Position numbers and translations under genes: made by a program. Under the pieces are notes generated by a model. The model made no database searches, was not told the origin of the DNA, and saw nothing but the letters and a program-made list of their open reading frames with translations. Source: Chloroflexota bacterium (GTDB lineage Bacteria; Chloroflexota; Anaerolineae; Anaerolineales; Villigracilaceae). Taken from it: a DNA stretch of 64,000 nucleotides. The stretch's first letter is position 1. Each line of letters begins with the position of its first letter. Of the stretch, positions 17,265-24,516 are shown in pieces. The DNA lies in NCBI GenBank assembly GCA_016866215.1, contig VGNE01000010.1, forward strand, positions 1 to 64,000. The letters run 5' to 3'.

Positions 17265-17694
17265 CTTTTCCCTGGTCGCTTTCGTTCGTAATTATTTCCG
17301 GGGTGGGCGGCGCGATCTTATTCTGTGGGGAGTTCTCAGGAATCGGCTGGGAGCCAAGTGGCGCGTTTGGGTTGTTGGGAGCGCTAACAGAACTATCCGG
17401 ACGGTTCGACTCGCTTTGCGGCTCACGATGTCGAACGGGGAATGTGGTTGCGTTATTAAATTTATCCCCAATTTGATTGAATTCTTCATTTGCTTCCCGC
17501 ATCAGGCGGTTGGGTAATGTGCGCAGTTCGCGTGAAGTTTGTTGAAATACCTTCCAGCCGTCAGATGTAATAATATCGCGCAGGAATTTGCCAATGGTCT
17601 TGCCCGCTTTTTGCATATCTTTGGGGCCAAGTACGATCAACGCAATGACAACGATGAAAACAAATTCAGACATGCCAATACCAAGGATTTCCAT
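17257..17694 (-). CDS. tatA: Sec-independent protein translocase TatA/TatB
   Basis: A 145-residue protein with one membrane helix at residues 8-25 (SEFVFIVVIALIVLGPKDM). The FxxL-GP hinge and amphipathic helix (KAGKTIGKFLRDI) follow, then a Pro/Asn-rich tail. The length and the MEILGIGMSE start leave TatA and TatB both possible. It overlaps tatC and lies four bases after nusB, which indicates one operon. Confidence 0.9.
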   Translation of the reverse strand: MEILGIGMSEFVFIVVIALIVLGPKDMQKAGKTIGKFLRDIITSDGWKVFQQTSRELRTLPNRLMREANEEFNQIGDKFNNATTFPVRHREPQSESNRPDSSVSAPNNPNAPLGSQPIPENSPQNKIAPPTPEIITNESDQGKDA

Positions 17695-17697
17695 GGG

Positions 17698-18159
17698 TTA
17701 TCCAGCTAATTTTGTTTCGTGAGCAATTCTGTTCTTGATAATTTGATGTATTTCGTGTTCGTGATCCACTAGAGTGCCAAGCACACCATTGATAAAACGC
17801 GGAGCAGAATCTGAGCCATAAAGTTTTGCAAGTTCCACGGCTTCGTTGATGGCAACCTTGACTGGAGTTTCGCGGGAAACGGCAAACTCCCAAAAAGCAA
17901 TTCGCAGGATATTACGGTCAATGGCGGCGATCTGGTCAAGCGGCCAATCGGGGGCGTATTTTGCAATCAATTGATCGAGATCCTTCGCGAGGGGAAGTAC
18001 GCCAAAGACGATCTGCCTGGCAAATTCAGCCAGATCATTTGTTAGCGGAACTTCTTCCAGCCGTGTTTTCAATACATCGCCTGGAAGATGATTTGCCACA
18101 ATATCCGTTTCGTAAAGTACTTGCAGAGCAATCGAGCGCGCTCTGGTGCGGGGTTTCAT
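17698..18159 (-). CDS. nusB: Transcription antitermination factor NusB
   Basis: The start is the ATG at 18159 (MKPRTRARSIALQVLYE, 153 residues). The track ORF adds 24 codons that overlap the Asp23-like gene. The helical NusB fold is seen in RTRARSIALQVLYETD, FAVSRETPVKVAINEAVELAKLYG and the closing RFINGVLGTL. With NusE it binds boxA RNA to prevent termination in rRNA operons. It lies four bases after the Asp23-like gene. Confidence 0.95.
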   Translation of the reverse strand: MKPRTRARSIALQVLYETDIVANHLPGDVLKTRLEEVPLTNDLAEFARQIVFGVLPLAKDLDQLIAKYAPDWPLDQIAAIDRNILRIAFWEFAVSRETPVKVAINEAVELAKLYGSDSAPRFINGVLGTLVDHEHEIHQIIKNRIAHETKLAG

Positions 18160-18163
18160 CGGG

Positions 18164-18511
18164 TCAAGCCTCGCTGTCCTCGTAGTCCATGTCTTCAATG
18201 TGAATGTTAACATGACCAACATCCATGCCAACTGTGTCCTGAAGGGTGCGGGTCACAGTCTGCTGGACGTTACGGCTGACTTCGCGAATGTTGACATCCG
18301 CTTCAAGGATGAGATGCAAATCCACGTAGGCGGTATTGTCCTCCGTTTCAATGCGGACCCCATCGCCGGCTCCTCGTTTGAAGAAGCGATTCACTCCCCC
18401 TGAAACGGGCGCGAGTCTGCTGACGCCGCGTACGCCCAATGCAGACAGTCTCGCAATCGTAGTCAATACTTCGGCCGAAATGGTTATTTTGTCTTGTAGG
18501 TTTTCTGTCAT
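18164..18511 (-). CDS. Asp23/Gls24 family envelope-stress-type protein
   Basis: A 115-residue protein with the Asp23 signatures ITISAEVLTTIARLSALGVRG and VDLHLILEADVNIREVSRNV, and an acidic tail. Such proteins sit near nusB in many Gram-positive genomes and associate with the membrane. The start has AGGAG six bases upstream. It is the first gene of the run asp23-nusB-tatA-tatC. Confidence 0.93.
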   Translation of the reverse strand: MTENLQDKITISAEVLTTIARLSALGVRGVSRLAPVSGGVNRFFKRGAGDGVRIETEDNTAYVDLHLILEADVNIREVSRNVQQTVTRTLQDTVGMDVGHVNIHIEDMDYEDSEA

Positions 18512-18595
18512 TTTTACTCCTATTTGGGAAAAAAGAGATTAGATGATTCGAGAGTGGTTTCCAATCTCCATTCTCTATTCTCCGCTCTTTAATAA

Positions 18596-19348
18596 TTACA
18601 TCATCGCCATACCGCCATCCACACCAAGCACTTGACCGGTGATATAGGCGGCTTCATCAGAGGCGAGAAATGCTGCCGCATACGCAATCTCTTCTGGTTT
18701 GCCTTTGCGGGCCAGCGGAACCATTTTGAGCGCGGCTTCGAGAATTTCGGGTGTCATGCCATCCAGGATTTCAGTGTCTACAAATCCCGGCGCAATGGCA
18801 TTGACGGTGATGTTGCGCGCGGCAACCTCTCGCGCGAGCGCCTTGGTGAAAGCGATCTGCCCGCCTTTGGACGCGGAGTAGTTCGTCTGCCCGGCATTGC
18901 CCATTTGACCGGCAACCGAAGCCATGTTGATGATCCTGCCAACGCGCTTACGCATCATATGTTTAACAGCAGTCTTCGAGCAGTTGAATGTGCTTTTCAG
19001 GTTGGTGCTGATGACCGCATCCCAATCTGCCTCAGGCATCATCATAATTAATTGGTCACGGGTAATACCGGCATTGTTGACGAGGATGCTTAAATCATCA
19101 AATGTATCCACTGCAAATTTCACCAGGGCTTCAGCTTGCTTGAAATCTGAAACATCCGCCTGGTGCGCGGCTGCTTTTCCACCCGTGGCTTGTATTTGCT
19201 TCACAACTTCTTCCGCAGATTCAGGTGACTTGTTGTAATTGACCACCACAGCCGCGCCGCGCGCCGCAAATTCCAATGCAATTGCGCGCCCAATTCCACG
19301 CGAGCCCCCGGTGATCAAAGCAACTTTGTTTTCTAATGACAAGGACAT
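18596..19348 (-). CDS. fabG: 3-oxoacyl-[acyl-carrier-protein] reductase
   Basis: A 250-residue short-chain dehydrogenase of fatty acid synthesis. The NADPH-binding TGGSRGIG is at residues 14-21. NNAG is present, along with the catalytic Ser-Tyr-Lys in INMASVAGQMG...NYSASKGGQ and the C-terminal AAYITGQVLGVDGGMAM. Length and motifs match FabG closely. A palindromic repeat cluster lies upstream. Confidence 0.95.
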   Translation of the reverse strand: MSLSLENKVALITGGSRGIGRAIALEFAARGAAVVVNYNKSPESAEEVVKQIQATGGKAAAHQADVSDFKQAEALVKFAVDTFDDLSILVNNAGITRDQLIMMMPEADWDAVISTNLKSTFNCSKTAVKHMMRKRVGRIINMASVAGQMGNAGQTNYSASKGGQIAFTKALAREVAARNITVNAIAPGFVDTEILDGMTPEILEAALKMVPLARKGKPEEIAYAAAFLASDEAAYITGQVLGVDGGMAMM

Positions 19349-19367
19349 GGTTTGTGTTCCTTTTTTC

Positions 19368-19509
19368 CGTCATTGCGAGGAGGGTGCTCTTCCCGACGCC
19401 TGTCCTGAGCTTGTCGAAGGGAAGCAATCTCCGTGCAATTAGGAGATTGCTTCGGGCTAAGAACAAGCGTCGCCCTGAGCCTGTCGAAGGGAACGCCCTC
19501 GCAATGACG
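19368..19509. repeat. 142-bp dispersed element with GTCATTGCGAGG ends
   Basis: Terminal inverted repeats CGTCATTGCGAGG and CCTCGCAATGACG enclose an inner inverted pair around AAGCAATCTCC/GGAGATTGCTT and two CCTGAGC-N-GTCGAAGG units (19398-19421 and 19472-19491). Degenerate relatives lie at about 20247-20301, 22197-22330 and 40648-40736. It has no coding content of its own and looks like a non-autonomous repeat. Confidence 0.75.
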
Positions 19510-19526
19510 AGACGATGTTTTTAGAA

Positions 19527-20225
19527 TTATACACTCTGTTCTGTTGTACTTGGCTGTTTTATCCCAAATGCCAATCCAACGCCGCCGCCTAAGGTAAGTA
19601 CTGCCGCCCATAGGAAAGCATCCTGCCAGAAGCGGATGGGGAAGAGACGGATGAGGGTATCAGAAAAATAAAAGAGCCAGGAATCCCCTTCGAAGAAAAT
19701 TTGATGAAAGGAGGTGAAGAATTGCCAGAAGATATCGGGGTTAAGTAGAATGCCCGCGCCAGCGATTACTGCCAGGGAAACAGCCAGACCGATCATCCAC
19801 ATGCCGCCGCGGCGCAGAGCATTGATGTATGCGGGAATCCATTTGCCGCGCGAGGCGAGGATGGCGAGAAGTGCAAGAATGGCAAGGGAGATATACCAAA
19901 CTCGCAATGCGCCGCGCACCACATTTTTTACATCCGCCATGTGGTTGAGTTCGCGCTCGTTGTAAAGTGAACTACCATCTTCAAATTTCAGATCGCCGAG
20001 ATAGGAAATATCAGAATCATTAATGAGATAATCCACAGCGAAGGGCGCCCATTGCAAGCGTTCTTCCTGAGTCATGCCGTATTCGTCAACAGGGAAGTAG
20101 GGCATCCTGTATTCGATATTGAAGAAGATAGGCGTGAGTAGAATGCGAAGGGCTGTGCCGATCAGTGCAAGAGGAACGAGGAGGGAAGTGAGGCAGGAGA
20201 GGATGGTGGGAAGATTAAGTTTCAT
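19527..20225 (-). CDS. Integral membrane protein of the TIGR01906/DUF1461 type
   Basis: A 232-residue protein with about four membrane segments. A conserved outside loop follows the first one: YGMTQEERLQWAPFAVDYL, then DLKFEDGSSLYNERELNHMADV. This helix-loop pattern fits the DUF1461 family of unknown function. It is transcribed toward fabG and preceded by degenerate repeat DNA. Confidence 0.8.
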   Translation of the reverse strand: MKLNLPTILSCLTSLLVPLALIGTALRILLTPIFFNIEYRMPYFPVDEYGMTQEERLQWAPFAVDYLINDSDISYLGDLKFEDGSSLYNERELNHMADVKNVVRGALRVWYISLAILALLAILASRGKWIPAYINALRRGGMWMIGLAVSLAVIAGAGILLNPDIFWQFFTSFHQIFFEGDSWLFYFSDTLIRLFPIRFWQDAFLWAAVLTLGGGVGLAFGIKQPSTTEQSV

Positions 20226-20306
20226 TATTTCTCTTTAGTCATGTTGTTGTGAGGAGATTGCTTCGGCGCTAAGAGCAAGAGCGCGCCTCGCAACGACATG
20301 GAATCA

Positions 20307-21860
20307 TTACTGCAAAAATTCCAGGCCGCCCCTTAGCACAAAATTTATGACCATTCCGTTGACGATCCACTCGATGGGGGCGAGGTCATCTGTGAAGACG
20401 GTCGTGGTTTCGTAGCCCTCTTTGAGATTTGCAAAAGTGGACGCCATTGTTGTGACGAGCAAAGGGTTGAGGCTCGTATCCTGAGCCAGCCTGGTGAGGT
20501 TTGCGGCGAAGTTTGCCGGCGTGGTCGGCTGTTTGGTGGCGAAGATCATCGTATTCAATGTGCCGGGGATGTCCATGATATGCACGGAGGGGAATAAGAC
20601 TGCCAGCGTGGTGGCAAGTCCATCTATCAGGCGGCGGTCGCCGGGGACTGAGCCAACGTTGAGGGTCAGCACTCCAGCCTCGGTTAAGTGCGAAGCGCTG
20701 ATCTCGAAGAACTCGAGCGTGGTCATGTGCGGGGGAATATATGGCGGACGGTACGCGTCAATGGCGATGATATCAAATTGATTTTGACTGCGGTCAAGGT
20801 TAAGTCTGCCGTCGCCGATGTGAACCATTAAATTAGGCATATTCATGTCAAAATATTCCCTGCCCACTTCCACAATTTTTTCATCGAGTTCATAACCGTC
20901 AATAATAAGGTCTTCGCCATAAACGGCTGTGGCTTGACGGGCGGCTGTACCTGCGGCGAGACCGACGATCGCCATGCGCTGAATGTCGTCGGGCGAGCGG
21001 TTTTCATAAAAATACGGGCCGACCAAAAACTGTTCCCACGGACCGTTGTAATAAATCGTATCGGGATGATAAATGGAATGAACGCCCTGCCCGTCGTTCA
21101 AACGCAGGAGCGTGAAGCCGTTGATCTCCTGCACTTGAATGTAATTGTACGCGGACTCAGTTTCATACACCTGCCCGGTATTATTCTTAAGGGACTGACT
21201 CGCAGACAGGATGGCAATCAATGCAAGCACAACGGGCATCCACATCAACTTGAACATTTCATTTCTGCTTGCAAATTTACCGAGACCAGCCAGCGCGGCG
21301 AAAAGTAAAAATAATCCGAACACTAAAAATGTTTTGGTGGTGCCAATGGTTGGGATGGTGACCAATGTTGGCAGGAAAGTCCCAATGAATGAGCCGAGCG
21401 TTGAGATGGCGTAGATCTGCCCCGAGACCTGACCTGCTTTTGAAGTATCGTCCACCGAGAGGCGGATCGCGAAGGGTGAGATCGCGCCCAGCAATGTGAT
21501 GGGGACACTGAACAGAATTAACACGGCGATGAATGACCCTGCCATGATGCCGACGCTCAAGGCTTCAAACGCGCTCGCAGCGGACCTGAGGACTGGCCCA
21601 GCGATATAAGGGACGAGGCCTATTGTGAATGCGGCCCATGCCAGAATGCGATACATTGCGCCAGGCGTTGGGTTTTTATCCGCCCATTTGCCGCCGAGGA
21701 AATATCCCAACGCGAGATAGATCAGGATCAGCCCGATAATACTGGCCCAGACGAGATTGCTTGTGCCGAAGACATTGCCGATCAAGCGCCCAGCTGTAAG
21801 TTCTGCGGCGAGTGTGGTCATACCAGAGACGAAGACTGTGAAGAGGAGGTAGCGTTTCAT
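20307..21860 (-). CDS. MFS-fused spermidine synthase-like protein
   Basis: The start is the ATG at 21860 (MKRYLLFTVFVSGMTTLAAE). About eight membrane helices occupy residues 1-215. A soluble Rossmann methyltransferase-like domain follows (VGLAAGTAARQATAVYGED, IDGYELDEKIVEVGREYFD, and FDIIAIDAYRPPYIPPHMTT). The fold is that of spermidine synthase, but the usual decarboxylated-SAM residues cannot be confirmed. A 4-codon ORF (ATGGAAAAACAATGA) overlaps the start as ATGA. A second copy of the first 20 codons lies at 23880-23937. Confidence 0.88.
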   Translation of the reverse strand: MKRYLLFTVFVSGMTTLAAELTAGRLIGNVFGTSNLVWASIIGLILIYLALGYFLGGKWADKNPTPGAMYRILAWAAFTIGLVPYIAGPVLRSAASAFEALSVGIMAGSFIAVLILFSVPITLLGAISPFAIRLSVDDTSKAGQVSGQIYAISTLGSFIGTFLPTLVTIPTIGTTKTFLVFGLFLLFAALAGLGKFASRNEMFKLMWMPVVLALIAILSASQSLKNNTGQVYETESAYNYIQVQEINGFTLLRLNDGQGVHSIYHPDTIYYNGPWEQFLVGPYFYENRSPDDIQRMAIVGLAAGTAARQATAVYGEDLIIDGYELDEKIVEVGREYFDMNMPNLMVHIGDGRLNLDRSQNQFDIIAIDAYRPPYIPPHMTTLEFFEISASHLTEAGVLTLNVGSVPGDRRLIDGLATTLAVLFPSVHIMDIPGTLNTMIFATKQPTTPANFAANLTRLAQDTSLNPLLVTTMASTFANLKEGYETTTVFTDDLAPIEWIVNGMVINFVLRGGLEFLQ

Positions 21861-22059
21861 TGTTTTTCCATTGTAGGAGATGGGCGGATTATACACGGAA
21901 GGGATTAGGGAATAGTGAATAGGAAATAGGAAAAAGGAGCAATGCTTCGCTAAAATAAAAAACTCCCCGCGCCAGCGGGACTTGCGCTGTGGGAGAGGAT
22001 GGCTCTGCCTTGAGCCTTGACGAGCCTACCTTGCGGAATTGGCACGCCTGGCGATAATC

Positions 22060-22092
22060 AGGTGACAGTCATCTTTAAGATGACTGTCACCT
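22060..22092. repeat. 33-bp palindrome (GTGACAGTCAC family, copy 3)
   Basis: Arms AGGTGACAGTCATCTT and AAGATGACTGTCACCT around one T. It supplies the stop codon (TGA) of the methyltransferase remnant that ends at 22087, so it seems to have inserted at or into that gene end. Confidence 0.85.
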
Positions 22093-22167
22093 TTGCTCCA
22101 CGATAGCAATCTCATCCTTAGTCAACCCATGCAACTGATACACCGCCGCAGCAATGCCGTTTGCATG
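22087..22167 (-). pseudogene. C-terminal remnant of a DNA methyltransferase/restriction protein
   Basis: Twenty-six in-frame codons before a TGA read HANGIAAAVYQLHGLTKDEI then AIVEQR. The VYxLYGLTxxEIxIVE pattern is the familiar tail of type IIG/Eco57I-like methylase-restriction proteins. A stop lies directly upstream, so only the tail survives. Confidence 0.55.
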
Positions 22168-22340
22168 TCACACCTGCACTTGCGCCAGGTGCAAGTGTTG
22201 CGAGCACACACTGCGAAACAATCTCCCCTTATAACAGGGGATTGCTTCGACGGGAGAGCACCGTCTACTAATGACACAGAGTGTCATTGCGCATAGAATA
22301 GCGGCGGTCGCCCGCTATGGATATACTCACAATGACATCA

Positions 22341-22523
22341 TCATAGTTCTCCCTTAAACGCCCTATCCAGCACGGACGGTAACAACGTCCGTCTTCGACG
22401 CAACTCCTCCCCCGTAGCGGACTACAACGCCCGCAGAGACGCCAGCCGGGCTTGCCGAAGGTCTCGCATTAGCGAGAAGCTATCGAGATACGCCACGATG
22501 CGCCGCTGTGAGTTAGTCTTCAT
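22341..22523 (-). pseudogene. hsdS: hsdS C-terminal remnant, copy A
   Basis: Sixty-one codons in one frame with a single internal stop: QRRIVAYLDSF...LRQARLASLRAL, stop, SATGEEL...TLLPSVLDRAFKGEL, stop. The two ends match the conserved C-terminal coiled region and the AFKGEL ending of type I specificity subunits. No target-recognition domain remains. Confidence 0.75.
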
Positions 22524-22622
22524 TGGCATATCAGGAAGTTTCATTGAAAGCCGATTTACAAACACTATATCTTTAATCAAAAACTGCCTCTTTTATGGGA
22601 GAGGCAGTTACAAGATTTTTGT

Positions 22623-22979
22623 TTAACTCGATTGGGCTAATAAAACATAATCGTCTTGATAGTTTTCATTTTGTTTTTGAAATTTTTTACCTTGGGCAAC
22701 AAATGTAAAAACACCTTGATTAGAGGTACCAAGAGTCGAGTTCACTTTTGTTGGTTCAGGAACAGGTAATCCATCTTCGAGAAGGCTCTCAACAAAATCC
22801 ACCATCGCTGATTGTAGATCGGCAATGGCTTCGTCACGAGTTGCACCTTGCCCGAAACATCCATCCATTTCAAGAACGCGGGAAAAATAAATCGGCTGGT
22901 CGTCTGTTGTTTCTTCAACGGAAGTCATAATTAAATAGGGACGCCTTGCCAATTCTTCGGCTTTTGAGCGTGTGTCCAT
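22623..22979 (-). CDS. hicB: HicB-family antitoxin (second module)
   Basis: A 118-residue protein. RRPYLIMTSVEE, YFSRVLEMDGCFGQGATRDE and AIADLQSAMVDFVESLLEDG follow the HicB core (strand, G-C-x-x-x-G turn, helix). The C-terminal 35 residues are Gln/Asn-rich and unlike a DNA-binding domain. It lies two bases after the HicA-like gene, so toxin is first here, unlike the alaS-linked pair. Confidence 0.85.
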   Translation of the reverse strand: MDTRSKAEELARRPYLIMTSVEETTDDQPIYFSRVLEMDGCFGQGATRDEAIADLQSAMVDFVESLLEDGLPVPEPTKVNSTLGTSNQGVFTFVAQGKKFQKQNENYQDDYVLLAQSS

Positions 22980-22981
22980 GG

Positions 22982-23242
22982 TTATCCTTCGCTTTCTTTT
23001 TGGAGTTCCAATAATCTGTCAATTAATTTTACCGCAAATTCCACGTATCCTTTGGCTAATTCACGATGGCGGGGGAGAGTCGCCCGTAATTGCGGAAAAC
23101 CAGGGTGTTTGACAATGTCGTGACTCCCGCCATGCGAAACGACAAAACCAAATCCTTGATACAGCTTATCAAGGTCAGCCCGTTTCCAATTTGATTTGGA
23201 ATTCCTCATTTGCTCCAAGAGTTTTTCAGCTTTGGAAGGCAT
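22982..23242 (-). CDS. hicA: HicA-family toxin (second module)
   Basis: An 86-residue protein. LYQGFGFVVSHGGSHDIVKH contains the G-S-H catalytic region, followed by LRATLPRHRELAKGYVEFAV. It is larger and more diverged than the alaS-linked HicA and carries an N-terminal helix (KAEKLLEQMRNSKSNWKRAD). It is probably an mRNA interferase. It starts five bases after the DUF6941-like gene. Confidence 0.85.
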   Translation of the reverse strand: MPSKAEKLLEQMRNSKSNWKRADLDKLYQGFGFVVSHGGSHDIVKHPGFPQLRATLPRHRELAKGYVEFAVKLIDRLLELQKESEG

Positions 23243-23247
23243 AAGGA

Positions 23248-23664
23248 CTACTCTGCGGCAGGTCTGGGCACTTCCAATTGATTTACATACAGGCTTAATT
23301 CACCTTTATGGTCTTTGTCAACAAGGATGACAAACTGATAGGCGCCAGGCTTAGGGAAAACCACATCTTTCAATTCAAGAATGATGTTTACTTCTGGTTT
23401 TCTTCCGCGTTCGCCCATTGGCACTTGAAATTGTCCTGAAATGTCCATAATTTGGCTGCCGTCATCATCCAGAAGTTTAACTGTAAAATTTCGATTTTGA
23501 CCGTACTCGCCAAGTTCGGCGCCTAATTTTGCGACAAGATGCATGGAAGAATGGCGGGCTGGAAAATTATTGGCGTAAATATCATTGAATATGCCCATCA
23601 CGTTGAGTTTTCCTTCCCGCGTGATGTTTGCGTAATCTGCGACGAGAAATAATAACGGTCTCAT
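23248..23664 (-). CDS. DUF6941-like protein, first gene of the hicA/hicB operon
   Basis: A 138-residue beta-rich protein (PLLFLVADYANITREGKLNV, MGIFNDIYA, then KPGAYQFVILVDKDHKG) resembling the DUF6941 family, whose function is unknown. A ribosome binding site AAGGAG and a TATAAT (minus strand, 23682-23687) precede it. Both lie in DNA derived from an hsdS remnant. Its tight spacing with hicA suggests co-expression with the toxin-antitoxin pair. Confidence 0.7.
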   Translation of the reverse strand: MRPLLFLVADYANITREGKLNVMGIFNDIYANNFPARHSSMHLVAKLGAELGEYGQNRNFTVKLLDDDGSQIMDISGQFQVPMGERGRKPEVNIILELKDVVFPKPGAYQFVILVDKDHKGELSLYVNQLEVPRPAAE

Positions 23665-23690
23665 GTTTTCTCCTTTTGGTCATTATAAAC

Positions 23691-23948
23691 GGACGGCAGC
23701 AGCGTCCGCCCAAAGAACGGGCGCAGCTCCTCCCCCGTAGCGGACTGTGGTTTCGATACGCCCCTCAAAGAGCATTCGGGGCTACTCAACCACCACTCCC
23801 GCAGCGAGGCCAGCCGCGCTTGTCGAAGATCCCGCGATAGCGGGAAGCTACCGAGATTCGCCACGATGCGCCGCTGTTCCGCGGCGAGGGTGGTCATGCC
23901 AGAGACGAAGACTGTGAAGAGCAGATAGCGTTTCATTATTTTTTCCAT
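23691..23948 (-). pseudogene. Gene-start duplicate fused to hsdS C-terminal remnant (copy B)
   Basis: The first part (MKRYLLFTVFVSGMTTLAA) repeats the start of the MFS/spermidine-synthase-like gene, including its upstream DNA to about 24005. It then runs in frame into EQRRIVANLGSF...RQARLASLR, the hsdS tail. A piece of the GGTGGTTGAGTAG element follows, then SATGEEL and LLPSV. Both parents share a CTCGCCGC(A/G)GAAC stretch at the junction, so recombination at microhomology is likely. The hybrid is unlikely to be functional. Confidence 0.75.
23744..23802. repeat. Partial copy of the GGTGGTTGAGTAG inverted-repeat element
   Basis: GTGGTTTCGATACG through CTACTCAACCACC matches the right half of the elements at 41658-41776 and 54434-54580. 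It interrupts hsdS remnant copy B, so it arrived after or with that remnant. Confidence 0.65.
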
Positions 23949-24005
23949 TGAATAAGATGGGCGGATTATACACGGAAGGGATTAGTGAATAGGGAACAGG
24001 AAATA

Positions 24006-24263
24006 GGGAAGTGGAAGGGGACGTGTTGTAGGCATGGATGTGTCGTTTGGTGAAAAAACACGAAGTCCAAACTTCGTATAGTCTCGAAGATTTACCGCAG
24101 GGTTTTGTGCAAAAAGAGATGAAAGGCGTGGCCGGCTTTGCCGTGGATGTGACGCGAGTCTTTTCGAGTGATACGCTCAGCCAGAATCGAAATAAAAGGT
24201 CTTGTCCGCCCTCCTTACGCATGATACAATATCACCCGCTGGACAGGCTACTAAAGCAACTAT
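24006..24263. other. Intergenic region before tRNA-Gln
   Basis: No gene can be supported. A weak plus-strand ORF (24038-24355) runs through the tRNA and has no recognisable family. A TACAAT at about 24226-24231 is a candidate -10 box for the tRNA. Confidence 0.4.
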
Positions 24264-24334
24264 TGGGGACTCGTCTAATGGCAGGACGGCTGTCTCTGGA
24301 ACAGTCGGTAGTGGTTCGAATCCATTGTCCCCAG
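24264..24334 (+). tRNA. tRNA-Gln (anticodon CTG)
   Basis: Acceptor arms TGGGGAC/GTCCCCA, D-arm GTCTAATGGCAGGAC, anticodon stem GCTGT/ACAGT with loop CTCTGGA giving CTG, and T-arm with GGTTCGAATCC. The discriminator base is G. CCA is not encoded. A terminator follows at once. Confidence 0.93.
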
Positions 24335-24340
24335 CTGGAA

Positions 24341-24367
24341 AAAAGACCCTCGTAAGAGGGTCTTTTT
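24341..24367 (+). terminator. Terminator after tRNA-Gln
   Basis: Stem GACCCTC/GAGGGTC with loop GTAA, preceded by A-run and followed by TTTTT. Confidence 0.9.
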
Positions 24368-24516
24368 ATCTCCAAAATCACACGCGGATTATAATGGATG
24401 ATGGCGACGAGGCTGCCCCAGAATATTTGCAGAAAATTCAGGTTTTGGTTTTACTGAACAACAAATATTATCACACCTAACAAAAATGAAAATCATCGCA
24501 GCCGGGAAGACCATTA

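Larger units (their letters stand above)
21861..22622. other. Non-coding scar region with repeats and gene fragments
   Basis: No intact gene lies here. It contains the upstream sequence of the MFS/spermidine-synthase-like gene, the palindrome at 22060, a methyltransferase tail remnant, a CACTTGC/GCAAGTG hairpin near 22178, a degenerate GTCATTGC element and an hsdS tail remnant. The listed sub-features cover what can be recognised. Confidence 0.7.

Noticed and set aside
24038-24355. A 105-residue plus-strand ORF
   Set aside because: It runs through tRNA-Gln and part of the terminator, and shows no known family.
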